A DNA stretch of 64,000 nt from assembly GCA_965649825.1 (NCBI GenBank), contig OZ287695.1:2232001-2296000 (forward strand), written 5' to 3'. This DNA is from Penicillus capitatus. Its lineage: Eukaryota > Chlorophyta. The position numbers were made by a program, and so were the translations under genes. Positions 1 to 11,069 of the stretch are shown in pieces (positions within the stretch are counted from its first letter, which is position 1; each line of letters begins with the position of its first letter). The notes beneath the pieces were generated by a model, which worked only from the letters and a program-made list of their open reading frames with translations, was not told where the DNA came from and made no database searches.

Positions 1-2004
1 GTGCACCAGATCTCTTCTTTCCTTCCTCCCAATCCCCTGTTGTGAAGCGGTTGCGAAACGCGGTATCTTGTAAAGGACTCTGCCACTTCTCAATCAACAG
101 AGCAGCATCGTCTGTCGGCATCACACCAGCAAACGAATCCTCTGCAAACATACGTACATTCACACAAGAGTTCCTTGTCTATGAACACGTATGCAAACGA
201 TTACCTGCTGACAGGAGATAAGTGGAAGACATTGATGAAATATCTTCGGAGTTGTCGTAAACGAAGGACTGAAGATGTCCAGAGTTGTCTTGGAACCTCT
301 CCATCGTTCTTTGCTGTATTGTTTTCTTCCATTCTCCTTCTACAGTACCCACTGAGTATTCGCATGCTCATGTTGTCCTTACCCTTTCCACCTCTATCTT
401 CTGCATTCCAATCGTTTTCAGAGTCATCTTCACTGGTCACTTTGTTCGACGGAGGCTCATTGTCTCTAACAGTGTCATCGGTTTTGTCAATCACAGAATC
501 GAACAAAACGCGTTTCCTTTCTCGACCATCGTGTTCTATCGTTTCATAACGAGGAACTCCAGGTGCGAGACTTGGAATGGCACTCTCTTCATCATCTTCG
601 CTCGAAGCAGTTTCCAGAACCTCTTGATGCTGTACGAGAGATGTTGCTCCTGTATTGTGGCCAGATTCAAACAGGCGTTCTCTGGTTTTATTTAGTCTTT
701 CATCGAACCCAACGGTCAATGACTGCAGACTTCGTATCATACGATCTCCCTCGGTTTCAGATTGCTTCACTTGTCCAGAGTGATGCACTTTCCAGTCTGG
801 AATCTCGACATAGACAGCATCTCTGTCAACAACGAATCCATCCAAATCACTCATCGGGGCGTAGATGCGCCTTTCCTGTTCATTGAGACTTCGACGAAGG
901 AGTGCCGCAGGCAGTGGACACGGATCACTCAATCCTTCCACTTCATCAATCTCATAATCGCCGACGCCTGCACTGCATCTTTTTGGCAGGCGATTCTCTG
1001 ATCACGCACAGGTGGCACCTGAAATATGGACATGTGTTCCGGGTCGAAAATTTGTGCCCCTCAGATATCCATAGAGCAAGACGTCCCGGTCGCACGTTGG
1101 ATCTTCCTTGACGCGACCTTCGTGTGTGGCGTCTTCGAAGCGATCCGCTAAGATGTAGGAGTGTTCAGTTCTCCACGAAAGAGGACGAATCTTCATCACA
1201 GATAGAAATCTGCCCAGATTTTTCACTTCGTGATGCAGGTATTTCCGATTGCGAAATCCAGAAAAGCAAAAAAGACGTGCGCCTTTGTGGACTTCACTTT
1301 CAAATCTCGTTCTTAGTTTTCTCTTTGCCTTCTGCATAAGCGTCAAGGAAGGGAATGCATCCGCATGTGTCAACACACCCATGATCTTTGGAAACCCATG
1401 AACCTGGAAGCGGAGCTCTTACTGAACGGTGCGTTCTCCTTGTTTGCTGTGTACCTGGAGCAGGTTGAGGAACTCAAATGTCTCCAGTTCAAAACCAAAT
1501 GAGGCATCGATGAGCAATAGAACCACGTCGGCAAATTTCGAACAGTCGATCATACCATTCAAGTCGTGGGGACATTCGACGAATGTCAATCGCCGAACCT
1601 TCCCTGCGACGACAGTGACTGGACCTTCTACATTGTTCAAAGAATGGCGGGTGAAATGTCGAATCAGACATTTGATCAGTGTCGATTTGCCGACTTTGCG
1701 TGGGCCCTGAACCAAAACCACATAGGGAGCCGGATCATGAACAGATTTATCCAACAAAGGTGCTGAGAAACAAATTTAGAGAGACATAAAAGCTGCACGG
1801 TGTTGCACTGTGATATTTATTCTGATCGAGGTCGGCTGCTCTGGCAAGCTGTCGTTTGGCACTGATGGCGGAGTTGACAGCGAAGGCTTTGGGATTCCTC
1901 TCTTGTCGATCATTTTCCCTATCCGCCCCGTTCTTTGCCGCTCTTTTGCGTTTTCCTGCTTTACGACCACTCTTGGATTTTTTATGCGGCTTGTTTGTTC
2001 CCAT
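1..2004 (-). CDS. BMS1: Ribosome biogenesis GTPase BMS1 (3' part beyond left edge)
   Basis: N-terminal half of BMS1, the nucleolar GTPase of the U3/small-subunit processome that acts in 40S maturation with RCL1. The start ATG is at 2004. A lysine-rich N-terminus carries the family signature RNPKAFAV. An exon at about 1430-1757 holds the P-loop GPRKVGKST and the GTPase core (DASFGFE). Exon 1002-1382 gives LGRFLSVMK and LYGYLRG, and 201-941 gives DPCPLPA and RSLNEQER, all BMS1 hallmarks. Introns are short, for example about 51 bp near 950-1000. After an acidic linker, a further exon in 1-160 (FRNRFTTGDWEEG) matches the BMS1 region upstream of its C-terminal domain, so the gene runs off the left edge. 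It is divergent from the glycosyltransferase at 2131 with 126 bp between starts. Identity is near certain; exact splice sites are inferred. Confidence 0.9.
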
Positions 2005-2130
2005 TTTCGTAGATGCAGCACATTAACATCAAACGCAGCAGAAAAGAGTCTTTGGCGTTCCATCGGCTTCCGACTGTTGAGTACAGTTGGCCTTTCGAGA
2101 ACTGGACTAGATTTCTGTACACGTTGAGAT

Positions 2131-4268
2131 ATGGATAGCGACCAACGTCCGTCTCCTCGAAGCGACCTGAGTCCGGACCGACTGCTTACACGCACGATCA
2201 TTCTGTCCATAGTTGCATTTTTTCTCGTTATATTGCTGATTTCTCAGGTAATAACTCCTTTTCCGATGGTACCTTGTGCAAAGCGTCTTGTTTGTCGACA
2301 GAATACCTTCTGGACGGTGACTCAGTTCAACGCGAGTCGCTTATCCATTACATTGCAGGAGGGCAATTTCGATTCCAGAACGACAATCCAGAACGTCACT
2401 ATCACAGATGTACGTGGTCACACATATGATATGATGATGTACGGGTAACTGTGCGTGATGGATACCATAGTCTGATGTCTTAGCAGAGGAATTCTTGGAA
2501 ACAGAGTATTCTACTTCCTTTGACAATATAGTACAATCTTTCAGCTAGTACTGCATTCTGGACGAGTGCTATGTTCGTTGTCTTCAAGGAACCTCAGTTG
2601 CACCCACAAGCTGAGATGCTCTCCAATAATACGAATACGAGCAGTCCTCAAGTGGCCTTGTTGTTTCTATCAAAGAATGAACTGTATCACGAAGCTGTTT
2701 GGAGAGCCTTCTTTGAAGCTGCAGGTATCTTCATGTTCTCGAAGTTCATCCGTCACGAATCCATAGGGCGTCTGAAATTCCGCTATCGACCTCCTGACCG
2801 TCCCTATGAGAGCTTCATATACGGAGATGGAAAAGAACTCTTTGAGAAGATCAATGAAGTGACCACGAATCCCACCCACCTTGTCTATTTGACAGGGATG
2901 GTTTTAGAAGTCGAAGAGACGGTTGAGCCAGGCAGAGAGCATCCAGAACATTATGGCTTGTGATAACGAACCGGCATACTTGATGGTTGAAATGGCAAGG
3001 CTGCTGGAAGGTACCTTGGTATCTGCTTTCTTATTGAAGATGGTGTTTCTTTTAACAGCGCCAGAGGAAAAGCAAGATCTGATTTCAAAACAAAGGCTGT
3101 TTTCTGTGTATACACATCCTGGACTACACTACACGTTTCCAGAAACGAGCATGTTTTACGGAACAGAGATTGAAGATCGTGTCGACACGTCACACGCATG
3201 GGGATCGTTTGATTTAGTATCCGCCGAGATTAAACTTCTTAGAGCAGCCCTTGAGAATGAACGGAACCAGTGATGGCATACACAGCCTTATCCGAAATCA
3301 ATGTGTTCGTGTCTTGCATAGGAAATTCATTCTGCTGTCAGAGTCTTGCATCCCACTGCATCGACCTGAGCTGATCTATTTGCAAATGTTAGCCGAACCT
3401 AAGAGTCGAAGTTATGTATGCCATCCCTGGCAACCGAGGCATCAATTGGAGAGGTGACAGCAGCGCATTCTGGAGATCTCTTTACGCTTCTCCACGGAAT
3501 TGTGCAGATGGAACGGTCGTATGAAATCGGATTACCTGACGCAAGAGAAGTGGAGAAAGAGTGGCCAGTGGTTTGCTCTGAAGCGGCGCCATGCTGAACT
3601 TATTGCAAATGACGTCCATGTCAAAGAGAGATTCCGAAAATACTGCAGAAGGATGAGGGGACATCTCTGCGTGCCCGACGAGCACTACATTCCAACGACA
3701 ATCGCCGTTTATGGACTGGGAAACGAAGTCGGTTTGCTGCTGAGATAACACGTTAGGTGGTAACAACCACGTCTATTTGTGCAGACGGACTGCGTTGGAC
3801 ATGTGACAGCCACGTTATGGCCAACATCTGGCAGAGCACATCCTGTCACCTTTGCTCCTAAGAACATCAATCCCATTCTTTTCAAAAAGTCCCCCCTGGA
3901 AAAATGACGTTCTTGTTACGCTGTTGAACTCCTAGGCTAAGACATATGGAGTCTTGTCAGGTGGGAACAGCGCAGGCTTCGACGGAGAATCTGTTTATTA
4001 CTGAGGTTGAAGGGGATCGCTGTCTCTTTTACAACAACACTGGAACAGTATTCGCGCCGCCAGAAGACTCGGATGACTGGGTAACTAACGCTCGACACTG
4101 GATTTGGATGGCAGAATGAACATGTGTGAGCAGGTTGTGGACGCTGGTTATCGACCTATCCGACCAGGCTGTCCCCTTTTTGGACGAAAGTTTGCCAAGA
4201 ACTCGATCAAAGAAACACTGAAGACAACCTTGTCATGTGCCGGATCATCGTTGGGCTACTGGTGTTGA
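2131..4268 (+). CDS. GT14 core-2/I-branching glycosyltransferase, type II membrane protein
   Basis: A Golgi-type glycosyltransferase of CAZy family GT14 (core-2/I-branching and plant DUF266-like enzymes), which transfer GlcNAc, glucuronic acid or xylose to glycans. A cytosolic tail is followed by one membrane anchor at residues about 20-38 (IILSIVAFFLVILLIS), the type II topology. Family motifs appear in order: PQVALLFLSKNE, FYGTEIEDRV, LLSESCIPLHRPE, EKWRKSGQWFALKR, VPDEHYIPT, GRAHPVTF and near the C-terminus CPLFGRKF. Exons include 2131-2247 and 2302-2409; later ones were recognised by frame changes at GT-AG signals. The stop is TGA at 4266-4268. The donor and acceptor sugars cannot be read from sequence. 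Membership of the plant-like branch is my inference from the SESCIPL and CPLFGRKF segments. Confidence 0.85.
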
Positions 4269-5095
4269 CACAATACTTCGTCTGACGCCAGTGATCTACT
4301 GCTTTCACGAATCAACGCAACAACAGCAGAACTCTTCAGGGTAGAAGGGAACAGAAAAAGATAGAAGTTATTGCAACGGGGTGGATATCGTGTTCGGAGA
4401 GTAGGGATGCGTATTGACGGACCCCTTTGAATTTCAATTTCACCTTTACAAGCCCAGAACATCGTTTGAACACATATCACATTGTGCGACGCCGCACTCG
4501 GTACTCAAGTTTAAGGCAATCCTCTGTTGCGTTTCTTCCTACGTGCACTTGGTGTAGATATCTTTACGGCGCTTCATACGCATCGCTCACTGTGCGTCAG
4601 TTTCCGCATTCTTTGGATCGACGGCACAGTCTCATCAAACATGTGGTCGTGGATGGATGTCCAGATTGAATGAAGCATCAAAAAGTTTAACGGATGCGTC
4701 GTTCTCTGTCGCATGCTGCATCCTGTCTTGTATGGTAACTTGCTCATTGTTCTGTGGGCCTTGGCTACGTGTTCGAAAACAAGACAATGGAAACACTCTG
4801 CTGTGAACAATCAAAGAGGGTTCGAGATGTTTTTCGAAAGATTCGACGTTTGTTCAACAAGATTAGTAAGACTATATACGACTTGGAAGAGCCAATGAGA
4901 AAGCAGCAAAGGCGACACGACAGGCCAATAGTTCATAACGGAAACCGTGCCTGTATCGCTGAGATCTTTCACGCGGGGAGCTTCGTGATTGAACGATATG
5001 TGTTCGTCGAAAGTAAATGCGATAAAACGACTGTTAGCCACTGCGAATCCGCATCAAACGCACTTCTTTGAAGAAGGAATTCAAACGAAGGAGCG
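4269..5095. other. Gap between GT14 and LRR genes; possible small minus-strand gene
   Basis: No gene can be identified with confidence. On the minus strand, 4641-4751 is an open, protein-like exon of 37 codons. It is bounded by AG and GT signals and could join an open stretch at about 4860-5041 upstream, giving a short protein of unknown function. A plus-strand ORF at 4754-5071 overlaps it and has no family features. Either may be real, and neither resembles anything I know. Confidence 0.25.
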
Positions 5096-6805
5096 ATGCC
5101 TGCCGAACACGTTTTGGAGACCAAGGCACTTCTACGGCTTCCCTTTCCCTCGTGTAAAGTGTTCGTGCTACAGGATTCAGCGGAAGATGTACGTTGGGGC
5201 TCCTTACTTGCAGATATTGCGTCGCGTCTACTTGAGCCACGTTTCAACTTGAAGAAGTCGACGCTGCGTTTAGTTAACAAACACTGGCGATACAGCGTAG
5301 ATCAAAGCGTTTCCGACCTAACAATTGACAAGTTGCGCCTACGTCGAGCAGGACTGAATGCAACGACTGCACTGTCAATCTCTGAGCGTCAGTTCACTGC
5401 TGTCACAGTCCTGCGCTGCAATTGTCTGGGAGATGAAGATTGGATGCGGCAGATTTGCGCTGGACCGTTTCGACAAATGAGGTCGCTCACTCTGAGGGGC
5501 GATCTAGGACAGCAGTGCCTTGCTCATTTGAAGCAGTGTCAGGCGCTTCAACGCCTTCATATCTGCAGCTCAAAGCTGGACCCGCAACAATTTCAGCACC
5601 TGTCCGGAATTGTTGCTTTGCAGACCCTTGACATGAAAGGCTCCGCTATCAATAACCATTCCATCTCTGCATTCAGTCACCTCTCCGATTTGAAGGTAGG
5701 TTTTCAGATGATGTGACAGCGAAGAGACATGACTCGGTCGGGTGTTATCGCTTAGGTGTTGAACTTAGGAAGAACTTCAGTAGACGACATTTCCCAACTA
5801 TCGAACCTCACTGCCCTGACGGAACTGAATCTCTGGAGTTCAAAAATCGGTCGAAAAAGCTTGAGTGTCTTGGCTGAGTTGATTAGCTTGGCCAAGTTAG
5901 ATGTTGCCATGACGGTATTTGACGACAGTGGTGCACATTACCTTTCCAGTCTTTCGAATTTGACGGAATTGGATCTCAGTGGGAGTGGCATAACAGATAA
6001 TGGACTAAAATCTCTGTCACGATTGCCTGGCCTCAAAAAACTCTTCCTCAGAGGGACCACTGTCGGAAGCAATGGAGTCAAACATCTTAGCGCTCTCAAG
6101 TCTCTAGAGGTGACCTCTCTTAAAACGACAGTTTGCGTCTGAACAGCTCGTTCTCTGCAGATATTGATGCTAGGCGGTACAAATGTTGAAGACGCTGGAG
6201 TGTTTCATTTATCAAGTCTTTCGAGATTATCTCGGCTGGGACTCTGTGGATGTCGAATCTCGGATCGGTGTCTGGAGTATCTCAAACACCTCCCCAATTT
6301 GGCACATCTGGATCTGAGATCCACAGAAATCTCAGACATCGGCTGCAGGTCTTTGAGATCTTACAAGTCTGAAACATTCATAACAACTTCCACTGCTTCT
6401 CTCACTCTTTCAATGTATTGCAGGCATCTAACGTGGCTTTCGTTACAGTTTGCGCGTGTCTCTGATCATGGGATGGAATTCATAGGCGGCATTGCAACCC
6501 TAAAGAATTTCTATCTTTACGGAATCCGCTACACAAATGCAACGCTACGTCATTTATCAAAAGCCACACAGTTGAAAAAGCTGGAGCTGCCATGTACGTC
6601 AATCAGTGACGAAGGCATGCAATTCATTACTCCTTTGACAAATCTGACCCATCTAAGATTAAACAATACTTGCGTAACAGACCGAGGAGCAAGTTATGTG
6701 ACTTCTCTGCACAAGCTTGAGAAATTGGATCTTGCTTTTTCCCACGTCACGCGCAAATGCAAGGATTGGATTGCATCTCATTCCAGCTCTTTGACTGTGT
6801 ATTGA
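5096..6805 (+). CDS. Leucine-rich repeat protein, cysteine-containing/GALA-like subfamily
   Basis: A 507-residue protein from four exons (5096-5695, 5756-6109, 6161-6348, 6424-6805) with introns of 60, 51 and 75 bp. The phases close exactly. Residues 1-110 contain a short helical segment that could be a degenerate F-box (LLEPRFNLKKSTLRLVNKHW). The rest is about 14 leucine-rich repeats of 23-25 residues of the LxxLDLxxTxISDxGLxxL type, typical of FBXL/RNI-like and GALA LRR proteins. Such proteins are often substrate adaptors of SCF ubiquitin ligases; that role is inferred and the F-box is weak. The start ATG at 5096 is the first in frame. No signal peptide or membrane segment is visible. Confidence 0.8.
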
Positions 6806-6831
6806 AGCTTCTTTCCTAGCAGTTAGTGTGT

Positions 6832-6865
6832 GAGCGAGCGAGCGAGCGAGCGAGCGAGCAAGCAA
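6832..6865. repeat. (GAGC)n microsatellite
   Basis: About eight tandem GAGC units, decaying to AAGC at the right end. The repeat lies 26 bp after the LRR stop codon, so it is probably within the 3' UTR. Confidence 0.9.
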
Positions 6866-7479
6866 GTGCGTGTAAATGTGTATATGTCGTTTTGAGTCTT
6901 ATTTGTGGATCTGTTGATATCTTATACAAAAATCATGAAGATCCCGATTTTTTGCTGCCTCACAGATGATTGATTACTTTTTAGCACAAGACTAGGTTGT
7001 TTGTTCTCAAGCACTCGGCTGTGTGCCCTTAGAGCCTCGCTGAATGATAGGGGGTCATGACCTTGTTATTCAATGGACGATAGTATCCCCCAAATCTGTC
7101 CGTGCGATCCTTTTCCTCGACACTACCACAATCTGTGCTAAATAAAAAAAGAGATTATCATAGTACTAACCAGAAAAGGTGTCTATTTCATTAGTAAATG
7201 TCTCATCTTTGACAAATTCTCGAAGAGAAAACGGTACAAGTATGGATCAAATATTTGCTCGACTCTTACATTGACTCTCCCAGTCCCTCTAAATAGATTA
7301 GGTTACCCAAGCTCTCCTGTAACCATCTCTCCCCACTATTTCCATCTCGACAATTAATTTGTTCGTCACTCGAATCGTCATCGTTACGTCACGCGATTCG
7401 ACGCATGTTGACCCACCCCCTTACCTGATACGCACATCGCCCAGTCATTGAGTACGTGTGGATAAGCGCCTTTGTTGCC
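6866..7479. other. Intergenic region
   Basis: AT-richer sequence between the LRR gene and the carboxypeptidase, with runs such as AATAAAAAAAGAG near 7140 that could serve in 3'-end formation. It should contain the carboxypeptidase promoter. I see no gene. Confidence 0.6.
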
Positions 7480-8913
7480 ATGGCGTACAGAGCTTTCCTT
7501 TTGGCGCTTCTCTGTTTTTCTGTTGCCGTCCGAGCAATTCCAAAAGGCCAACTCAAGGAGTGGGAATTGAATCTGTTTGAAGTTGCGAACGCGAACAAGA
7601 ACGCGCAATGCGATTCCTTTGAAATACTCGACCAGCCTGGTCACTACGCCGGATACTATTCCATTGACGGCACGGAAGACGGGCATTTGTTTTACATGTA
7701 CTTCGAGAACCGCAACAAAGACCCGAATGCTCCTTTCGTTTTCTGGACAAACGGCGGTCCGGGTTGCTCCTCATTCTTTGGTCTTTTCAAAGAAAACGGC
7801 CCTTACGACATTCAAGAGGACTTGACTGTGTGCTGGAAAGAACACGGATGGGATGTTGGACACAATATCGTGTTCGTCGAACAACCCATCAGCGTTGGCT
7901 ACAGTTACAGTACTGAAGCAAAGGACAAAGTCTATGACGAAGAACGTGTTGGCAACGACATGATTGAATTTTTCTATGCCTTTCTTGAAGCCCATGAAGA
8001 GTTGGCTGAGAAGGATCTCTACATCACTGGAGAGTCTTTCGCAGGACACTATCTACCTGCGATTGCACGTGCCATTCTGTTAGCAAATGAACGCAAAAAA
8101 GGTATACACCTAAATCTGCAGGGCATATTCATGATCGACCCATGGACGAGTCCATCATCGCACTATTTCTCATATCCAGTCTACGCCTATCAAGAGGGAC
8201 TGATCGGTGAAGAGACCCGAGACCGAATGCTGTCCACTTGGTCAGATTGTGACAACGGTCTCAAATTTTGTGATGTGAGAGTGCCAATCATCAAAACATT
8301 TGCATGCAATTCAGCCTATGCATTCTGTCAATCCCGTCTGTTCACTCCATTGCTCTTCCTACACCCGTTCATAAACTACTACGATGTTCGCAGAAAAGAC
8401 TGCGTGGTGCCTGGCTGCTACGACATCAGCCTTCTGACACGATTCATGAACGATCCTAAGGTGAAGAAAGTACTCGGTGTTAACAAGAGCATTAAATGGG
8501 AAGACTGTGAAATGACGGTGCGTCGTGAGATGGGCTGGGATGTTGCGACAGACATGAAAGATGTCGTGGAGAAGGTGCTCAATGAAGGCATCCGAACGAG
8601 TGTCGTCGTGGGAGACAAGGATCTTATCTGCAACTACATCGGGAATGAACGCTGGGTCGACAGAATGAACTGGGAGAAGAGTGTCAAATGGTCGAAAGCG
8701 AAGAACAAGACACTGGTCGTGAACGGAGAGGAGTCAGGATATGTCCGTGTTGTGGAACCCCTGTCTTTTGTGAAGGTGGAGGAAGCTGGACATATGATTC
8801 CGATGGACCAACCAGAAGTGGCTCTTGAGCTACTAACAGCTTTCACACGTGGAAAGAAGTATCCCACTGGCAAGCATGGCAGAAAAAAGAGCAAGAAATT
8901 TCCAACGACTTAG
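7480..8913 (+). CDS. Secreted/vacuolar serine carboxypeptidase, peptidase family S10
   Basis: A single-exon gene of 477 residues. The ATG at 7480 is preferred because it starts a clean signal peptide (residues 1-19, hydrophobic, ending AVRA); an in-frame GTG lies 24 bp upstream. S10 enzymes remove C-terminal residues in the vacuole, lysosome or outside the cell. Visible motifs are the substrate-binding WTNGGPGCSS, the nucleophile box GESFAGHY (catalytic Ser, with Phe where Tyr is usual), the acid GDKDLICNYIG (Asp) and the catalytic His in EAGHMIPMDQP. Several paired cysteines fit the disulfide-rich fold. The tail is lysine-rich (GKHGRKKSKK), which is unusual for this family. It stands out here as intronless among split genes. 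Confidence 0.92.
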   Translation: MAYRAFLLALLCFSVAVRAIPKGQLKEWELNLFEVANANKNAQCDSFEILDQPGHYAGYYSIDGTEDGHLFYMYFENRNKDPNAPFVFWTNGGPGCSSFFGLFKENGPYDIQEDLTVCWKEHGWDVGHNIVFVEQPISVGYSYSTEAKDKVYDEERVGNDMIEFFYAFLEAHEELAEKDLYITGESFAGHYLPAIARAILLANERKKGIHLNLQGIFMIDPWTSPSSHYFSYPVYAYQEGLIGEETRDRMLSTWSDCDNGLKFCDVRVPIIKTFACNSAYAFCQSRLFTPLLFLHPFINYYDVRRKDCVVPGCYDISLLTRFMNDPKVKKVLGVNKSIKWEDCEMTVRREMGWDVATDMKDVVEKVLNEGIRTSVVVGDKDLICNYIGNERWVDRMNWEKSVKWSKAKNKTLVVNGEESGYVRVVEPLSFVKVEEAGHMIPMDQPEVALELLTAFTRGKKYPTGKHGRKKSKKFPTT

Positions 8914-9032
8914 ACAGACATGACCAGAGGGTGACACAGTACTGTGGGAGAATCCTTACAGTTGTTTCCAGACATATCAAGATTTTCTACCTGCTCTGAA
9001 ATCAAGAGACTGTTCTGATGATTCTAGTTTGT

Positions 9033-9958
9033 TTAATCCCATGCTTCCTTGACAGGGGAGGTTGCTTCGAATGTTCTAGTCCGTCGAATCGATGTCTTGC
9101 CGCGTTCTATCTCTCTGCCGTTTCTACCGGCATACCATCCTTCCATTCGATGTTTTGCGCTAAGAAAATCATGAAGATCCACGACAGGGAGCAGTATTTT
9201 CGTCGATCGGGCATTCATATTAGCGATCACGTCCTCGATCTATGTCATCTTTGCCTGGTCATGGTGCAGAAACGAGATATAGAGCGTCAGTGCACGTCGA
9301 GCAAAGGTACGTCGTACAAGTGAGAGCAAGAAGTCTATCAAACCAAACTCAAACTGTCCCAGTCGGTGTTTGGGATAGTTGCTCTGTCGATGCGTTACTT
9401 TGAAACACGGAAAATGACAACGTACATGATTACAAACACACACAAGAGATCTCTGGAGCTGCTGTTTTGAAACAACGGACAACGAATCATCGTCACTTTG
9501 AACGACTAAGTTCTCTTTCAGCTTCATGTAGACGAGGCACCGTGCAGGAACAGATCAAAGGTCGTCGTTTCCAAGACACATCCCTTTCGTCATCTGTTCT
9601 ATCGACTCTTGTCGACGATCGGAGAAAGCTGCGTCAAACATTGTTCACTTTGAGGCCAACGAGTCTCTGTGATAATTAATGGAATACATACCAGTTGCAA
9701 AGACTGGCACTGTCTGTTATTGAAGAACCATGATCATATGTCTACAGACACAACTCTGCCGATCATCTTCACAAAGGTTCCGCTTTGTGGAGTACAAACC
9801 TTCAATACCATTCTTCTAGACAGGACAGAAAACTTCCTTTCTGCAATTGAACAATCTTGGATCAAGGATCTCCTTGTGAGATACAAACAGCAACCACAGA
9901 ATCCTGAACAACGCATCAACTTGACTTTCTGCTTCAACGCCAGAGGACCATACAATGG
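9033..9958 (-). CDS. Unknown multi-exon gene, 3' part resolved
   Basis: I do not recognise the family. The stop is at 9033-9035. Seven minus-strand exons join with GT-AG signals and compatible phases: about 9834-9958, 9752-9799, 9692-9713, 9617-9666, 9444-9521, 9318-9383 and 9033-9239. The reconstructed C-terminal part is about 190 residues. It has a hydrophobic helix-rich stretch (ALFRILWLLFVSHKEIL), a short acidic patch, then FGLIDFLLSL and a basic end (NGREIERGKTSIRRT). Upstream frames between 9959 and 10735 also look coding on this strand, so the 5' end is probably there, but I cannot phase it. Exons are strikingly small, with one of 22 nt. Several plus-strand ORFs in this interval are judged shadows. 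Confidence 0.5.
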
Positions 9959-11069
9959 CCAAGTGTAGAAGGAAGCAACAGAATCAACGCAATCTTCGGA
10001 CGAACAAGGGCATCACGTGAGAATCCTATTCCCGTCACATGGGGTGCATGGAGTGTAGCACTCTTGTTTCAGTCGGACATCGCAATAGGTTGAAGCTGAA
10101 GCGCGGATCAATCTCTTCTAGTCCGGTTCCCTTCACTGGATATCTGGAATCGGCTATGTCAACGCATCAGAAACAGCAGACAAGAGGCTTTCTTGAAGAG
10201 ATGACCGACCTTGTTCAATTCCTGCCCGCCAGAAAACGTTTGTTCGCTGGAGGGCTTTCAAGGTGCCTTCTCTAGTTATTAGAACAGTCGAGTTTTTCGT
10301 CCATACGGTCAAGAATAGGCTTTCTTGCGAGAAAAACGCGGCCGGAGAAGTGACCGTGAATGACTGGCCATTGCCTGCATAACGCCAACACGTTATCACA
10401 GCCAATACCTTCAGCAAGACCTCTGTCTGCAGCACCGAATTCTCTGTTCTCTCTCAATCGATGATCGATCCGCCATCGGTGATTCTTTGCTTGAGAGATT
10501 AAACATCCTTTGAGTTCGTTTATCATAGCAGTTGTTGTCTAACCGACATATCCATCTCTGGTACCAGACAGGACACATCATTTGTTGGTTCCGAACAGAC
10601 ACCGTAGACGGTATACGCGACAGATGTGCGCGGTTTAAAACATCGATAAAGAAGTGGCGGCATCATCTTGTGACCCGTCGAAAATTGAGGGTTTCTTTCA
10701 CGTGGCCTCGTCACGCAGACCAACTGAAGCAAAATAAAGTATAACTCGAAAAAACGTATCTAGGTGCCGCGATTGATGCCGCCGACGCCTCTGTCGTGTA
10801 GATCGTTTAACTCATCTATCGACCTCTCTCTTCTGGTGTCATGTACCGTTCACTTGTTTTTCACAGTTTTTTCTCCCGATCATGACACAAGGCAACAGCT
10901 TTGCCTTCTGTTTGGTGTCGATTTCAATTCTTTGTGTGTTTAACCGTTCTGTGATGTCGTGACGGAAGATGACATTCGTACGGTAACATGGGATCAGCGT
11001 CAACTTCCGATTCTCGCGTTGGGATCATGATTGCCTTTCCTACCGGTGCGTTGTGTTCTAGAAAGGAGC
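9959..11069. other. Unresolved 5' part of the preceding gene and promoter of the DNA glycosylase gene
   Basis: The stretch 10270-10740 holds protein-like minus-strand frames, probably 5' exons of the gene ending at 9033. The last 330 bp contain no convincing ORF and should include the promoter of the glycosylase gene starting at 11070. A plus-strand ORF at 10039-10275 has no recognisable features. Confidence 0.35.

Noticed and set aside
5096-5280. Minus-strand ORF 4969-5280 over the LRR start
   Set aside because: Repeat structure and exon phases support the plus-strand LRR gene, and the minus ORF has no features.
6832-6865. CRISPR-like or centromeric repeat
   Set aside because: It is a simple tetranucleotide microsatellite with no spacers.
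9669-9968. Plus-strand ORF of 99 codons that looks protein-like
   Set aside because: The minus strand over the same bases gives a chain of seven exons with GT-AG borders and consistent phases. The plus ORF has no family match and no splice logic.
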